A DNA stretch of 64,000 nt from an uncultured Bacilli bacterium (GCA_944358375.1 CALVQT010000004.1:1-64000); one strand, 5' to 3'; numbered from the stretch's first letter, positions 45,869 to 55,576 are shown. The notes: generated from the sequence alone by a model not told the origin. A program made the numbers and translations.

Positions 45869-47395
45869 ATGAGGACTAAAAATACATTTAAAAATGGTAT
45901 AACTTCATTAATATGTAATTCAATAGCATTAATTATTGGCTTTTTAGCACAATCAGTTTTTGTAAATACTTTAGGTATAGAATATTCTGGATTGAATAGT
46001 GTCTTTTCTAATATAATATCAATGTTAGCAATATCAGAACTTGGTATAGGAACAGCTATTATTTATCATATGTATAAGCCAGTTTCTGAAAATGATATTG
46101 ATAAAATAAAAAATTTAATGAATTTTTATAAAAAAGCCTATAGATACATTGCTTTTATTGTTTTATTATTGGGTATAATATTAATTCCTTTTTTAAAGTT
46201 TGTAGTTAATTTCTCATATATTAAAGAAAATATATATATAATATATTTATTATTTTTATTTGATTCTTTTATTTCATATTTTTCATCATATAAGAGAAGT
46301 TTAATTTATGCAAATCAAAAAAATAGAATCATAGATATAATTCATTTAATATATTTGCTAATTTTAAATATATTTCAAATATTAATATTAATAAATACAA
46401 AAAATTTTATATTATATTTGATTATTAAAGTGTTATGCAGAATATTAGAAAATATTATAATTACATGTATGGCTAATAAAATATATCCATTTTTAAAAGA
46501 GAAAGTTTCTGAAAAATTAGATAAAGATACAAAATTGGATATAAAACAAAAGGTTAAAGGGCAGATTTTTCATTCAATTGGTGGATATATCGTTTTAGGA
46601 ACTGATAGTTTAATTATTTCAAAATTTTTTGGTTTAAATATATCAGGTATTTATGGAAATTATATTTTAATAATAAATGCAGCTAATTCTATACTTTCCC
46701 AATTTTTTAATTCTTTAGTTTCAAGTATTGGAAATTTATTAGTGGAGAAAAATAATAAAAAATCATATAATATATATAAAACTATGAATTTGATAAATTT
46801 TTATATATATGGTGTGGTAGCAATAGTTTTTTATTTTACTATTAATGATTTTATAACTATATGGTTAGGTTCAAATAAATTTCTTTTTGGTAAAATTATC
46901 ATAATATTTTTAACTATTAATTTATTTTATCAAGGAATGAGAAAAACTTCTCAAATATTTTTAACAGCAGGAGGTATATGTTATGAAAATAGATTTGTTC
47001 CAGTTGTTGAAGCAATAGTAAATATTGTAGCATCATTAGTTTTCATTCGTTTTGGAGTCGCAGGTGTTGTTCTTGGAACAATTACAAGTACATTAATTCT
47101 TCATTTTTATAGTTTTCCCAAATATTTAATTTCAAATTTATTAAAGGAAAAGAAAAGGGAATATTTCATTAATTTTATCAAACAAAATATAATTATGATT
47201 GTTACTTTTATATTACTTATAATAATCGATAAATACATCAATATTTATAATATATTTATAAATATGATTGTTATGATTATTATTTGCGTTATTGTATCTT
47301 TAATTATTTTTACATTATTTTATTATAAAACTAAAGAATTTAAATTTATTAAAAATATAATTATTAAATTTTTGAATTCAAAGAAATTAAATTAA
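45869..47395 (+). CDS. polysaccharide flippase (Wzx-like, MOP superfamily)
   Basis: Twelve to fourteen predicted membrane helices starting NTFKNGITSLICNSIALIIG and with LGIEYSGLNSVFSNIISML, matching the oligosaccharide flippases that turn lipid-linked units to the outer face. The start at 45869 is chosen because GGAG lies seven bases upstream. 508 residues. Last gene of the run; a terminator overlaps its stop. Confidence 0.88.
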   Translation: MRTKNTFKNGITSLICNSIALIIGFLAQSVFVNTLGIEYSGLNSVFSNIISMLAISELGIGTAIIYHMYKPVSENDIDKIKNLMNFYKKAYRYIAFIVLLLGIILIPFLKFVVNFSYIKENIYIIYLLFLFDSFISYFSSYKRSLIYANQKNRIIDIIHLIYLLILNIFQILILINTKNFILYLIIKVLCRILENIIITCMANKIYPFLKEKVSEKLDKDTKLDIKQKVKGQIFHSIGGYIVLGTDSLIISKFFGLNISGIYGNYILIINAANSILSQFFNSLVSSIGNLLVEKNNKKSYNIYKTMNLINFYIYGVVAIVFYFTINDFITIWLGSNKFLFGKIIIIFLTINLFYQGMRKTSQIFLTAGGICYENRFVPVVEAIVNIVASLVFIRFGVAGVVLGTITSTLILHFYSFPKYLISNLLKEKKREYFINFIKQNIIMIVTFILLIIIDKYINIYNIFINMIVMIIICVIVSLIIFTLFYYKTKEFKFIKNIIIKFLNSKKLN

Positions 47396-47413
47396 AAGTT
47401 TAATTTCTTTTTT
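47381..47413 (+). terminator. rho-independent terminator
   Basis: AAGAAATTAAA and TTTAATTTCTT form an 11-bp stem over the flippase stop, followed by TTTT. Confidence 0.75.
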
Positions 47414-47420
47414 GTTTATA

Positions 47421-47429
47421 TGATATAAT
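47421..47429 (+). promoter_or_regulatory. extended -10 box directly at a start codon
   Basis: TG-A-TATAAT ends seven bases before the ATG at 47437 and there is no ribosome binding site, so RNA would begin at the start codon (leaderless). Confidence 0.5.
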
Positions 47430-47436
47430 ATTATAC

Positions 47437-48105
47437 ATGAAGAAATATTATATATTTAGGTTAAATACTAATAGTTTTATTATGAATTTTCTTTCTGTTT
47501 TAATAATTATAATATTTATAATTTTTTCTATAATATTATTATCAAATTTTAATATATTAGATATAAATTATGGAGTGTTTATTTTATGTTTGTTTGGGTA
47601 TTTTATATTGCATGAAATTGTGCATAGTATTGCCTATGTAATATATGGTGGTAAATTTAATAAGATAGTGTATGGTATAAAATTAGAAAGTGGAGTTTTT
47701 TATTGTTTATGTAAGCAAAATATTAGTAAAAAAGCTATATTATATGCAAGTATATATCCTTTAATATTCTTAGGAATAATACCTTATATGGTTGGCATTA
47801 TTATTAATAATCAATTAGTTGTATTATTATCTATATTTAATATAAGTGGTTCAATTGCAGATATATATACATTTATTTATATTCTTAAATTGAATGATGG
47901 TATTGAATTTAGTGAAATGGACAATCCACTATATTTTGCTATTTATTCTGAATATGATGTTTCTAAAATAAAACATACTGGTATTTCTTATGTCAAAAGT
48001 AGCAAATATATAGATAGGAATAATCTTAAGAAAATAACTATTAGTAAGTGGTCATATATAATTTTGATAATATTTATAATAATAATAATTTTAATGTGGA
48101 GGTAA
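47437..48105 (+). CDS. DUF3267 membrane zincin-like protease
   Basis: Five to six membrane helices. HEIVHSIAYV near residue 62 is an HExxH zinc motif at the start of a helix, the signature of DUF3267 and related integral-membrane peptidases; NDGIEFSEMDNP later may supply the third ligand. Substrate unknown. The gene probably has a leaderless start. It is followed by tsaC after one base, so they are co-transcribed. Confidence 0.75.
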   Translation: MKKYYIFRLNTNSFIMNFLSVLIIIIFIIFSIILLSNFNILDINYGVFILCLFGYFILHEIVHSIAYVIYGGKFNKIVYGIKLESGVFYCLCKQNISKKAILYASIYPLIFLGIIPYMVGIIINNQLVVLLSIFNISGSIADIYTFIYILKLNDGIEFSEMDNPLYFAIYSEYDVSKIKHTGISYVKSSKYIDRNNLKKITISKWSYIILIIFIIIIILMWR

Positions 48106-48106
48106 T

Positions 48107-48694
48107 ATGGATAGAGTAGTAGAAGAAATTGAAAAAGGAAATTTAGTTATTATGCCTACCGATACTGTTTATGGTATCATGGCAGATGCATTAAATGAAG
48201 ATGCGATTAATAAAGTATTTATTGCTAAGAAAAGAGAAAATAAACCACTTATATTATTAGTTTCTAGTATTGATATGTTAAAGAAATATGTTAAAGAAGT
48301 AAATGAATTACAAATGAAATTAATAGAGAAATATTGGCCTAATACTTTAACTATTATATTTGATAAAAATGATAATTTGAGTAATAATTTAACGTGTGGA
48401 CTTGAAACTGTTGGAATAAGAATGCCTAATAATAGATTACTATTAGATATTATGAATAAAACAAATAAACCATTAATATCTACTAGTGCAAATATATCTA
48501 ACCACGAAGTTATAACTAGTAGTGATTTAATAGAAGAAGAGTTAAGGAATAAAATATCTTATATATTAGATGATGGTATTAAGACTAACATTTCATCAAC
48601 AATTGTAAAAGTAGAAGATAATAAAATACATATTTTAAGAGCAGGGGATTTGGCAAGTCGTATTAAACAGGATTTTAGTGAATATGTAAAATGA
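48107..48694 (+). CDS. tsaC: L-threonylcarbamoyladenylate synthase (TsaC/Sua5)
   Basis: This enzyme makes threonylcarbamoyl-AMP for the t6A modification of tRNAs that read ANN codons. MPTDTVYGIMADAL and KKRENKPLILLVSS near the start are the conserved YrdC fold motifs, with KYWPNTLTIIF, GIRMPNN and STSANIS in order. At 195 residues it is the short TsaC form without the Sua5 extension. GGAGG is in the last codons of the protease gene upstream. Confidence 0.95.
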   Translation: MDRVVEEIEKGNLVIMPTDTVYGIMADALNEDAINKVFIAKKRENKPLILLVSSIDMLKKYVKEVNELQMKLIEKYWPNTLTIIFDKNDNLSNNLTCGLETVGIRMPNNRLLLDIMNKTNKPLISTSANISNHEVITSSDLIEEELRNKISYILDDGIKTNISSTIVKVEDNKIHILRAGDLASRIKQDFSEYVK

Positions 48695-48720
48695 TATATT
48701 ATATAAAAGAGAGTGGTTGT

Positions 48721-49665
48721 ATGAACTTATTTAGTTTAACGAAAGAGAAAACTTTAGTGTTGAAATCTTTTGCAATATTATTTGTGTTGTTAGGACACAC
48801 AAATTATCTATATAGATCTGGAGCGTGGGGAGTTCAATTGTTTTTAATATTAAGTGGATTTGGCGTTATGAGTTCATATTTTCAAAAGGGAAATAAAAAA
48901 TATTTTTATAGGAAGTTTTTAAATCTCTTAGTTCCTTATTTTATAGTTATATTATTTCAAATAATAGCATTAAATGATATTTCAAAAATGACGATAAAAC
49001 AATTTGTTGTTTCGTTGATAGGATTGGATTTTAATTTAAATATTGATTCAACTATGTGGTTTATTTCATATGTATGGGTATGGTATATTGCTTTTTATAT
49101 TTTTACATATATTGCTGAAAAATTAAAAGTAAAAAACAAATACTTTATATTAATTCTTTTATTAATTTTCAGTATATTCTTACTTTTAATTTCAAGAGAA
49201 AATGTTATTTGGTCATTGGATTCAGGAACTCCATTATATTTTCTAGCCTTTCCAACTGGATGTATTCTTTGTTGCATTCAAAATATTAAAATTACTAAAA
49301 CTTTTAAAATATTACTTTATGTATTAGGATTATTAATTTTAACTACAATATTTATTTATTTTTACAATCGTGAAATTAATGTAATGGAATATGCTATGTT
49401 TTCTTTTTCAGGAGCTGTTATACCACTGATTTTAATTTCTTTATATAATTTTAAATATAAATTTAAATTATTACAATTGATAGGAAAAAGTTCATATAGT
49501 ATATATTTAATAGAAGCATTTATATTAAATTTTCGATATAGTGTTTTAGGATTTATAAACTATACTCCAGTAATTGATTTTGTAACAATGTTTTTAATTA
49601 TAATTTTAGGAGTTATTATTGATAATTATATTTTTAAGAAAATAATTAGTAAATTTTCTCATTAA
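48721..49665 (+). CDS. membrane acyltransferase (acyltransferase 3 family)
   Basis: About ten hydrophobic helices; VLKSFAILFVLLGHTNYL carries the conserved catalytic-type histidine, and WGVQLFLILSGFGVM the second family motif. Similar in type to the gene at 37368 but only distantly in sequence. The ATG at 48721 has GAGAGTGG upstream and is preferred to 48691, which overlaps the tsaC stop without a ribosome binding site. It may add acetyl groups to the polymer made by the locus just upstream. Confidence 0.82.
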   Translation: MNLFSLTKEKTLVLKSFAILFVLLGHTNYLYRSGAWGVQLFLILSGFGVMSSYFQKGNKKYFYRKFLNLLVPYFIVILFQIIALNDISKMTIKQFVVSLIGLDFNLNIDSTMWFISYVWVWYIAFYIFTYIAEKLKVKNKYFILILLLIFSIFLLLISRENVIWSLDSGTPLYFLAFPTGCILCCIQNIKITKTFKILLYVLGLLILTTIFIYFYNREINVMEYAMFSFSGAVIPLILISLYNFKYKFKLLQLIGKSSYSIYLIEAFILNFRYSVLGFINYTPVIDFVTMFLIIILGVIIDNYIFKKIISKFSH

Positions 49666-49696
49666 TTTAGTTATTTACAATGTGGAGGATAGCAAT

Positions 49697-50047
49697 ATGT
49701 ACAATGATATATTATATAGTTTATCGCATTCTAAATTTAGAAGTGGTTTTAAATTAAGTGATAAAGATAAAGAATATATAAGAGAAAAAGGTTTTGATAA
49801 GATTAGATCTCATGCATATGATTTTATAAATAATAGACTTGCTAGTGCTAATATTATAAATGATGGTAAGCAGACTCCGTTTAAAGGACATCCTGTATTT
49901 GTGGCACAACATGCTTGTGCTTGTTGTTGTAGAAATTGTTTATATAAATGGCATAAAATTGATAAAAATAGAGATTTAACTTCAAGTGAAGTTGATTATA
50001 TTGTCGGACTATTAATGCAATGGATAAAGTTATCTATGGAAAGGTGA
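49697..50047 (+). CDS. DUF4186 protein
   Basis: SKFRSGFKLSDKDKEYI, a KQTPFKGHPVFVAQHA block and CCCRNCLYKWHKI match the DUF4186 family, small cytoplasmic proteins of unknown function with conserved cysteines and histidines that could bind a metal. The start at 49697 follows GGAGGATAG; codons upstream are not used. It is separated from the macro-domain gene by seven bases, suggesting a functional pair. Confidence 0.82.
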   Translation: MYNDILYSLSHSKFRSGFKLSDKDKEYIREKGFDKIRSHAYDFINNRLASANIINDGKQTPFKGHPVFVAQHACACCCRNCLYKWHKIDKNRDLTSSEVDYIVGLLMQWIKLSMER

Positions 50048-50054
50048 AATATAT

Positions 50055-50564
50055 ATGAAAAGTATTAAAGTAATTAAAGGGGATATAACACTTTTAAATG
50101 TAGATATTATTGTTAATGCTGCGAATAAGACTCTTTTGGGGGGAGGTGGTGTTGATGGACAAATACATAGAAAAGCTGGTAGAGAATTATTAGAAGAATG
50201 CAAAAAGTTAAATGGTTGTAAAACTTCTGAAGCTAAAATGACAAATGCATATAAATTACTATGTAAAAAAATAATTCATACTGTAGGGCCAATATACAGA
50301 AGTGGACAAGATAATGAAAAATTATTATCAGATTGCTATAAAAATTCTCTTTTATTAGCAGAATCATACAGAAAAGAAAATAATTTGGATGAAATTACAA
50401 TAGCATTTCCATGTATTAGTACTGGTGTGTATGCATATCCTAAAAAGGAAGCAGCATGGGTAGTTATAAATACATTAAATAAAATCAATAATGATAAAAT
50501 AAATGTAATATTGTGTTGTTTTGAGGAAGAAGATTATCAAATATATACGAAATATTTTATTTAA
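50055..50564 (+). CDS. macro-domain ADP-ribose-binding hydrolase
   Basis: IIVNAANKTLLGGGGVDGQIHRKAG is the macro-domain ADP-ribose site of the MacroD/YmdB type, with HTVGPIY and PCISTGVYAYP following. These enzymes remove ADP-ribose from proteins or deacetylate O-acetyl-ADP-ribose. 169 residues is full length. It lies in an operon with DUF4186. No sirtuin or ADP-ribosyltransferase is nearby in the window. Confidence 0.9.
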   Translation: MKSIKVIKGDITLLNVDIIVNAANKTLLGGGGVDGQIHRKAGRELLEECKKLNGCKTSEAKMTNAYKLLCKKIIHTVGPIYRSGQDNEKLLSDCYKNSLLLAESYRKENNLDEITIAFPCISTGVYAYPKKEAAWVVINTLNKINNDKINVILCCFEEEDYQIYTKYFI

Positions 50565-50566
50565 AT

Positions 50567-50596
50567 ATTGTAATTTTAATTAATTTAAATTACAAT
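50567..50596. other. perfect 10-bp palindrome between genes
   Basis: ATTGTAATTT and AAATTACAAT are separated by ten bases, after the macro-domain gene and before the thioredoxin-like gene. No T run follows, so it is either a weak transcript end or an operator. Confidence 0.4.
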
Positions 50597-50623
50597 AGTA
50601 TTGTTATCAAGAAAGGAGATATC

Positions 50624-51358
50624 ATGAAAAAAATTGTTGGTTTAGTATTTGGATTATTATTAACAATTATTCCATTTACAAATGTATTTGCAGCTGAAAC
50701 TATTAATCTTGAAGACTATGCTACGATGAATTTTTTTGATACATTAGAATCTGAAGGAATAGAAATATCTGTAGATGATTATAAAGAAACAGATGACCAA
50801 GTAACTATTTATATGTTTAGAGGTTCAGGTTGTGGATTTTGTAAATCATTTTTAACTTTTTTAAATAGTATTGCTGATGAGTATGGTAAATATTTTAAAC
50901 TTGTTTCTTTTGAATCATGGAATGATCCTGAAAATGCTCAATTGTTAACAGATTTATCAGCATTTTTAGGAAACCCTGCTAAAGGAGTACCATATATTAT
51001 AATTGGCGATCAGGTTTTTCCTGGATATTCTTCTGAGTATGATGATTCTATTAAACAAGTTTTGGAATCAGAATATAATGCAGAAACAAGATTTGATGTT
51101 ATTGAGGCTTATAATCAAAGTTTAGAGGAAGCTGAGAAAGCACAAGGTGCTAGTACAAGTGCTGTTGTATTTTGGAATGCTTTATTTATAGTTGTGGCTT
51201 CTGTTGCTATCATGGTACATGTAAGTGCATCAAATAGAAAAATGTTAAGAATTATGGGATATGATGTTCAATCTTTTAGTGATAGTTTTAATGATGATGA
51301 TACTAAAGATAATCATAATCATAAAAAAATTAAAAATAATAAAGAAAAGGAGTTATAA
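50624..51358 (+). CDS. exported thioredoxin-fold protein, C-terminally anchored
   Basis: Signal peptide (residues 1-23, cleaved near FAAE), then a thioredoxin fold with MFRGSGCGFCKSF (CxxC at about residues 70-73) and cis-proline context GVPYIIIG, then a coiled linker and one membrane helix (about 182-202) before a charged cytoplasmic tail rich in Asp, His and Lys. It would act as a thiol-disulfide enzyme or chaperone on the outer face. No catalytic partner (DsbD-type) is nearby. Confidence 0.82.
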   Translation: MKKIVGLVFGLLLTIIPFTNVFAAETINLEDYATMNFFDTLESEGIEISVDDYKETDDQVTIYMFRGSGCGFCKSFLTFLNSIADEYGKYFKLVSFESWNDPENAQLLTDLSAFLGNPAKGVPYIIIGDQVFPGYSSEYDDSIKQVLESEYNAETRFDVIEAYNQSLEEAEKAQGASTSAVVFWNALFIVVASVAIMVHVSASNRKMLRIMGYDVQSFSDSFNDDDTKDNHNHKKIKNNKEKEL

Positions 51359-51370
51359 AACTCTTTTTCA
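51343..51370 (+). terminator. rho-independent terminator
   Basis: AAAAGGAGTT and AACTCTTTTT form a short stem with a four-base loop over the stop codon, one G-T pair, then T. Confidence 0.6.
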
Positions 51371-51394
51371 TTTAAAATAATAAAGGGTGATAAT

Positions 51395-52270
51395 ATGGAT
51401 AGATATAGTGATATTAAAAAAGCAAGTGTGTTAGGAATTATTGGTAATATATTTTTATTATGTATTAAAGCAACTATTGGGTTTATTACTAAGAGTCAAT
51501 CTATGATAGCAGATGCTTTTAATAGTGCGGGTGATATAGCGTCTTCTTTAATGACTTTAATTGGAAATAAAATAGCAAGTAAACCTAAGGATAAAGATCA
51601 TAATTTGGGACATGGAAAAGCAGAATATATATATTCTATGTTTATTAGTATTATTATGATAGTTGTTGGAATTATGTTGTTTAAAGATTCTCTTTATATA
51701 TTAATAAATAAAGAAAAATATACTTTTTCTGTGTGGTTAATTGTAGTTTGTATTGTTGCTATTATAGTTAAATTTAGTTTATATAAAATTACTAATGAAT
51801 TATCTAAGAAACATAATAATTTATTAATTAAAGCTAACTCAAGGGATCATTTAAATGATTGTGTAATTACAACATTAAATTTAATATCGTGTATACTTAG
51901 TATATTTAATATATATTTGTTTGATGGTATTGTAGGCATGATTATATCTGCATGGATAATGAAAACATCTATTGTTATATTTATTGAAAGTTATAATGTA
52001 CTTATGGATACCTCTATGAGTCTTGATGAAAAAAATAAAGTTTTGGATATTGTAAAATCTCATAATGAAATCGTTAAGGTTAATCATTTTAATTCAACTC
52101 CAGTTGGGTATAAATATCAAATATCATTAACAATATTTGTTGATGGAAATTTATCAACATTTGAAAGTCATAAAATAGCAGATAATTTAGAAAAAGAAAT
52201 AATAAATGAAATAGATGAAGTCTATTTAGCAATAATACATGTTAATCCAATTAAAGTAAAAAAAAATTAA
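51395..52270 (+). CDS. cation diffusion facilitator family transporter
   Basis: Six membrane helices and a C-terminal cytoplasmic domain. ADAFNSAGDIASS in helix 2, HNLGHGKAEYI in the loop and DHLND in helix 5 carry the metal ligands; N/D ligands in these helices are known in manganese-type CDF proteins. It would export divalent metal in exchange for protons. 291 residues is normal. Convergent with the arginase gene. ATG after AAGGGTGA. Confidence 0.9.
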   Translation: MDRYSDIKKASVLGIIGNIFLLCIKATIGFITKSQSMIADAFNSAGDIASSLMTLIGNKIASKPKDKDHNLGHGKAEYIYSMFISIIMIVVGIMLFKDSLYILINKEKYTFSVWLIVVCIVAIIVKFSLYKITNELSKKHNNLLIKANSRDHLNDCVITTLNLISCILSIFNIYLFDGIVGMIISAWIMKTSIVIFIESYNVLMDTSMSLDEKNKVLDIVKSHNEIVKVNHFNSTPVGYKYQISLTIFVDGNLSTFESHKIADNLEKEIINEIDEVYLAIIHVNPIKVKKN

Positions 52271-52312
52271 GAAAAAAACAATAAAAACACATTATTGTAA
52301 TTTATTGTTTTC
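52271..52312. terminator. bidirectional terminator between convergent genes
   Basis: AAAACAATAAA and TTTATTGTTTT form an 11-bp A-T stem between the CDF and arginase genes, overlapping the arginase stop. Confidence 0.55.
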
Positions 52313-53125
52313 TAATATTTTAATTGCATCTAATACAATATTTAATGATTTATTATCTATATCGGTTATTGGATTATACTCCACAATATCAATAGATTTA
52401 ATATTCAAGTTTTTAACAAATGTTTCAAATGCTTTTAGTGCTTCATGTTTAGATAGTCCTCTATTTAATTTGTTTGCAACATTTACACCAGGACATTCTT
52501 TTTTATTTATTGAATCTATGTCAAAACTTAAATGTATTTTATTTACTCTATTATTTAAGTATTTAATTGCGTCATTTATACAGTAATCTATTCCTCTTTC
52601 TTTTATAAAAGAAAGAGAATAATTTTTTATATCGTATTTCGATATTAGTTCTTTTTCAGCCTCATCTATATCATCAATACCAAACATAACTACATTTTGA
52701 TAATTAATTTTAGTATTATTAGTATACAAATTAGTAAGTTTTTTTAAACCAAATCCCATAGAAGCAGCTAGTGGATATCCATGTATATTGTGTGTTAATG
52801 TAGTTTTATGAGTATTTGAATCTGGGTGTGTATCAAACCAAATAACACCAATCTCTTCATCTTGACTAGAAGCGGCGATTGAACCTATTGATAAGCTATG
52901 ATCACCACCTAAAATTACTGGTATATTATTATTTTTAATAGTATTATTAACTTCTTTTGCAAGTTTAATATCAGAAGATACGATATTATTTAAATCATTT
53001 TTATCTTTATCTATATCAATAATTTTATTTATTTTAACATATTTACTTAATAATTTTATTCCCATATCGGCACCATTAACATGACAACCATCTTTTATTG
53101 GAAATCCAATATATATATAATTCAT
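52292..53125 (-). CDS. arginase/agmatinase family hydrolase
   Basis: The manganese-site motifs are all present: GGDHSLSIG near residue 73, WFDTHPDSNT near 96 and SFDIDSI near 200. In most arginases the second reads DAHxDxN; DTHPDSN keeps the ligands. It splits arginine to ornithine and urea, or a related guanidino compound. The C-terminal SIDIVEYNP is also typical. 277 residues is slightly short. It is a single-gene unit, no partner pathway genes are near. Confidence 0.88.
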   Translation of the reverse strand: MNYIYIGFPIKDGCHVNGADMGIKLLSKYVKINKIIDIDKDKNDLNNIVSSDIKLAKEVNNTIKNNNIPVILGGDHSLSIGSIAASSQDEEIGVIWFDTHPDSNTHKTTLTHNIHGYPLAASMGFGLKKLTNLYTNNTKINYQNVVMFGIDDIDEAEKELISKYDIKNYSLSFIKERGIDYCINDAIKYLNNRVNKIHLSFDIDSINKKECPGVNVANKLNRGLSKHEALKAFETFVKNLNIKSIDIVEYNPITDIDNKSLNIVLDAIKILENNKLQ

Positions 53126-53221
53126 AATTTACTCCTTTTATATGCATTATAATATTAGCACAAATATATTGACTTGTAAAATATTTCCAAGAAAAAAACT
53201 TTTTTATTTATCATAATAATA

Positions 53222-53614
53222 ATGGTGATTTATATTAAAAAAGTTATTTGTTTTATTATTTTGTTTGTATTATTTAATTTAAATCATATTGATAGTAATA
53301 GTGATAAAAGAATTATTTATAATACTGATGATATATATAACAAAAGTTATTATTCGATATATTTTGTTAATACTACTATAGAGGAATTAACAGAAGTTTT
53401 GTCTATACTTGATATAGATGTATTGAGTTATGTTATTAATGATAAAAAATATTATGCAAGGAACATTAGTGTATTAGAAAGTAATTATATAAAAGATAAA
53501 TCTGAGAGTGAAATAATTTATTTAAGTCAATATGGTATTAAAGTAGATAAAATTAATGTTATTTGTTCAGTGAATGAAATATTAAAGTTAGAAAATATGG
53601 TTGATATTTATTAA
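53222..53614 (+). CDS. hypothetical membrane-anchored protein (130 aa)
   Basis: A membrane helix at residues 6-22 is followed by a 105-residue outer domain with repeated short strand-helix units (DIDVLSYVINDKKY). No family recognised. The ATG has no ribosome binding site and a CATAAT box lies about eight bases upstream, so a leaderless start is possible; GTG at 53225 is an alternative. It precedes the secretion operon in the same direction but has a separate promoter between. Confidence 0.5.
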   Translation: MVIYIKKVICFIILFVLFNLNHIDSNSDKRIIYNTDDIYNKSYYSIYFVNTTIEELTEVLSILDIDVLSYVINDKKYYARNISVLESNYIKDKSESEIIYLSQYGIKVDKINVICSVNEILKLENMVDIY

Positions 53615-53673
53615 TTCAATCATATTTTTAATTTTTATTTGTTTAATAAATACTTTTATTTGCATATAAACTA

Positions 53674-53682
53674 TGATATAAT
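53674..53682 (+). promoter_or_regulatory. extended -10 promoter of the secretion operon
   Basis: TG-A-TATAAT at 53674-53682, about 35 bases ahead of the start at 53717. The -35 is poor (TTATTT). Confidence 0.55.
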
Positions 53683-53716
53683 TTTTGTGTATAAATGATT
53701 TGGGGTGAAAAATTAT

Positions 53717-55576
53717 ATGAGTTGGATATTATCTCCGTTGATTGCTATATTAATATATGTTGATGCTCTTATATATACATTAGTTTCGTATGTATATAAG
53801 TTATTTATGTTGGTATGTCAAATAAATTTTAATTCTTTAGCTGCAATAATTGGACCATTAATCGATAGATTAGAAGCCGTAATTATGGTTTTTATAATGT
53901 TTAAATTAGGTATAGCATTAATTCAGCTTTTATTAAAACCCGAAGATACTCCAACCGTAGGATCTAAATTAATAAAAAATATTTTTATTGTTGGAATTAT
54001 GCTAATTTGTTATAATTTGGTTTTTAGTATTTTAAATGAAGTTAGTATGTTAATTATAGGTGTACCAGAAGGTTATTCGTTTACTACACTTAATTCAATT
54101 GCAAATGTAACTGATGTAGAAGATAATGGGTTAATTAATAGATTTATATTTGGAGAAGATTCCAATATAGGAGAGGTAGGAGATTTTATAGCTCTTAAAA
54201 TGTTTGGAGTATTTCTAAGGGATGCTGCAGATGAATCACAATCAACCTATTTAGAAAATGCTGTAATAGAGGGTGATACTTATAATTTCTTTAATGCCTA
54301 TACTCTGGCAAGTGAAGTAAATAAAAATGTATTATATACTCCATTTATAAGTGGAATTTTGGGCATTTATATGATTTATTGTATTGGTTCAGTTGTTATT
54401 GAGGTTGCTGTTAGAGTCTTTAAATTATTGGTTTTACAATTAGTTGCGCCTGTTGCAATAATAACAAAACTTAATGATAAAAGTGATATGTTTAATAAAT
54501 ATACAAAATTATATTTTTCTACATATACTTCTGTATTTTTTAGAATTTTTTCAGTTTTAGTCATAAATGTTTTTATTAGCAAATTTATATTGAATCTTGA
54601 TACATTTTTTGGCAATGCCGTTTCTCAAACTACAGGAATTACTAAATTATTCTTATTAATAATTGTAGTTGTAGCAGGACTTAAATTTATTAAAGATTTA
54701 CCTAATTTGTTAAAAGAGTTAACAGGACAAGATTTTGGTGGTTCAAGTCCATCATTTGGTGGATATATGAGTGGCTTAATAGGTGGTGGATTTGGCGCTA
54801 TTGCTGGTGGTGTTAGTGCATATAAGGCTGGAGCTGGTAAATCTGGAGTATTTGCTAATATTGCTGCTGGAGGAGTTGGCGGATATAGAGCGGGTTCTCA
54901 AGGTGATTCGATAAGTAAAAAAATTGCAAATATAACGGGAAATGTTTCAAAAGGAACACAAAGAGCACAAAATTGGGCACAATATGGAAGTGCATTAAAT
55001 GCTGGAAGAGCAAAATTAGAAAGAATGACTGGAGTTGGAATATCTCAAGATAGACAAATTAATCATAATAATGCAGTTATTTCTGCCGCTGATGAATATG
55101 ATAAAGCTCAAATAGAAGCAATTAAAGATATTAAAATGGGTTCTGGTGAAGGTAGCATTGCTTCAGAGCTTGTAGGATTTGATGGAAATTTTGCTGATGT
55201 TAAATTTGGTGATAATAAAGATGCTTTTGCTGAGAAGATGTTAGAATATAATACTGATTATATTAATGAAAAAGCTGCTTTAGAAGTTGCACAAAGAAAT
55301 GGTGATGAAACTGCAATAGCAACTGCTATGGCTAAAGTGACAGATGCTAAAAATCTAGCAATAAAAAGTGCCAGCGATGTTTATGATAAATATAAATCTG
55401 CTGCAAATAATGTTAATATTGATGCTAAGCGTACTGAATTAGAAAATCTTGCTGGTAAACAAATTGTAAAAGATGGTGATAAAATAGATGTTAAAGAAAC
55501 TAAGAAGAAATTTAATGAGATGACTCAACGGATACAAAATACACAATCTTACCAAAGAACTCACAAGGAGAAATAA
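53717..55576 (+). CDS. VirB6/TrbL-like conjugation membrane protein
   Basis: Seven to eight membrane helices over residues 1-330, then a glycine-rich low-complexity segment (SFGGYMSGLIGGGFGAIAGG near 350) and a long charged helical tail. This architecture is that of TrbL/VirB6-type channel proteins in type IV secretion systems of Gram-positive conjugative elements. The ATG at 53717 is preferred; a GTG at 53705 is in frame. The tail (residues 440-619) is rich in Ala, Asp and Lys and may be cytoplasmic coiled coil. Confidence 0.8.
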   Translation: MSWILSPLIAILIYVDALIYTLVSYVYKLFMLVCQINFNSLAAIIGPLIDRLEAVIMVFIMFKLGIALIQLLLKPEDTPTVGSKLIKNIFIVGIMLICYNLVFSILNEVSMLIIGVPEGYSFTTLNSIANVTDVEDNGLINRFIFGEDSNIGEVGDFIALKMFGVFLRDAADESQSTYLENAVIEGDTYNFFNAYTLASEVNKNVLYTPFISGILGIYMIYCIGSVVIEVAVRVFKLLVLQLVAPVAIITKLNDKSDMFNKYTKLYFSTYTSVFFRIFSVLVINVFISKFILNLDTFFGNAVSQTTGITKLFLLIIVVVAGLKFIKDLPNLLKELTGQDFGGSSPSFGGYMSGLIGGGFGAIAGGVSAYKAGAGKSGVFANIAAGGVGGYRAGSQGDSISKKIANITGNVSKGTQRAQNWAQYGSALNAGRAKLERMTGVGISQDRQINHNNAVISAADEYDKAQIEAIKDIKMGSGEGSIASELVGFDGNFADVKFGDNKDAFAEKMLEYNTDYINEKAALEVAQRNGDETAIATAMAKVTDAKNLAIKSASDVYDKYKSAANNVNIDAKRTELENLAGKQIVKDGDKIDVKETKKKFNEMTQRIQNTQSYQRTHKEK

